From positions 1 to 5,612 of the forward strand of contig CALIUX010000301.1 in the NCBI GenBank assembly GCA_938048505.1: a stretch of 5,612 nucleotides of DNA, in the 5' to 3' direction. The notes under the pieces are model-generated. The model did not search any database and was not told the origin of the DNA. It saw nothing but the letters and a program-made list of their open reading frames with translations. This document shows, in pieces, positions 5,473 to 5,612 of the stretch (its first letter is position 1; every line of letters starts with the position of its first letter). This DNA comes from an uncultured Pseudomonadales bacterium (GTDB taxonomy: Bacteria > Pseudomonadota > Gammaproteobacteria > Pseudomonadales > Cellvibrionaceae). The position numbers and the translations under genes are program-made.

Positions 5473-5612
5473 TTAATTAGTGATGGTTGTTATATTCCAA
5501 GTGTTGAGTATCAGACCAATGCTATCAATAAACATTTGGGCTGAAACCATAATCAATAGCATGCCAACTAGTCTTTCCATTGCAATAATGCCGCGCCTGC
5601 CTACTAAAGATG
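5473..5612 (-). CDS. MarC-family integral membrane protein, C-terminal end only
   Basis: A minus-strand frame enters from the right edge and ends at TAA 5475-5473, leaving 45 residues. They read as a short cytoplasmic-type start (GRRGIIAMERLVGM) and a hydrophobic helix (MLLIMVSAQMFIDSIGLIL), which is the pattern of the last membrane segment of MarC/YhgN proteins: a basic stretch, E-R-L-x-G, then a helix with an x-Q-M-F motif near its end. MarC proteins are about 200-residue, six-helix inner-membrane proteins of unsettled function. The gene converges on leucine dehydrogenase, with 112 bp between the two stop codons, and has no visible link to the amino-acid module. The call rests on a short piece recognised by eye. 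Confidence 0.68.
   Translation of the reverse strand, partial: SLVGRRGIIAMERLVGMLLIMVSAQMFIDSIGLILNTWNITTITN

Overview
The window looks like a chromosomal piece of an AT-rich Gammaproteobacterium, possibly aquatic. That placement is an inference from the style of the proteins (a DUF885 lipoprotein, an Lrp/AsnC regulator beside alanine dehydrogenase, a MarC-family protein); no rRNA or other marker is present to confirm it. There is no sign of phage, insertion sequence, CRISPR array, tRNA or rRNA.

Layout, left to right. 1-1190 (minus) is the N-terminal two thirds of a DUF885 putative lipoprotein that runs off the left edge. 1191-1430 is an AT-rich spacer holding the presumed promoter of that gene and the 3' region of ald. 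1431-2543 (minus) is alanine dehydrogenase with every catalytic residue at its canonical number. 2592-3047 (minus) is an Lrp/AsnC-family regulator, 48 bp upstream of ald and probably co-transcribed with it. 3048-3172 is a divergent control region. 3173-4129 (plus) is an EamA/DMT-family transporter. 4130-4226 is a 97-bp gap with a perfect 15-bp AT-only inverted repeat. 4227-5360 (plus) is leucine dehydrogenase, followed by a clear intrinsic terminator. 5473-5612 (minus) is the C-terminal end of a MarC-family membrane protein.

The four central genes read as one amino-acid module: a regulator of the amino-acid-sensing Lrp type, two NAD-dependent amino-acid dehydrogenases (alanine to pyruvate; leucine, isoleucine and valine to branched-chain 2-oxo acids) and an amino-acid/metabolite-type transporter, arranged outward from one shared control region. 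Run together, the two dehydrogenases could exchange amino groups between branched-chain amino acids and alanine through free ammonium and the NAD/NADH pool. That coupling is my inference.

The most interesting signals are in the control DNA. There is a near-consensus Lrp box at 3091-3105, a possible 10-codon leader peptide ending Ile-Leu-Ile-Ile whose stop codon overlaps the transporter's Shine-Dalgarno sequence, and the large inverted repeat before leucine dehydrogenase. A run of eight Gs inside the NAD-binding loop of ald is also worth checking. Nothing here shows a wholly new system; the novelty, if any, lies in how this module is regulated.
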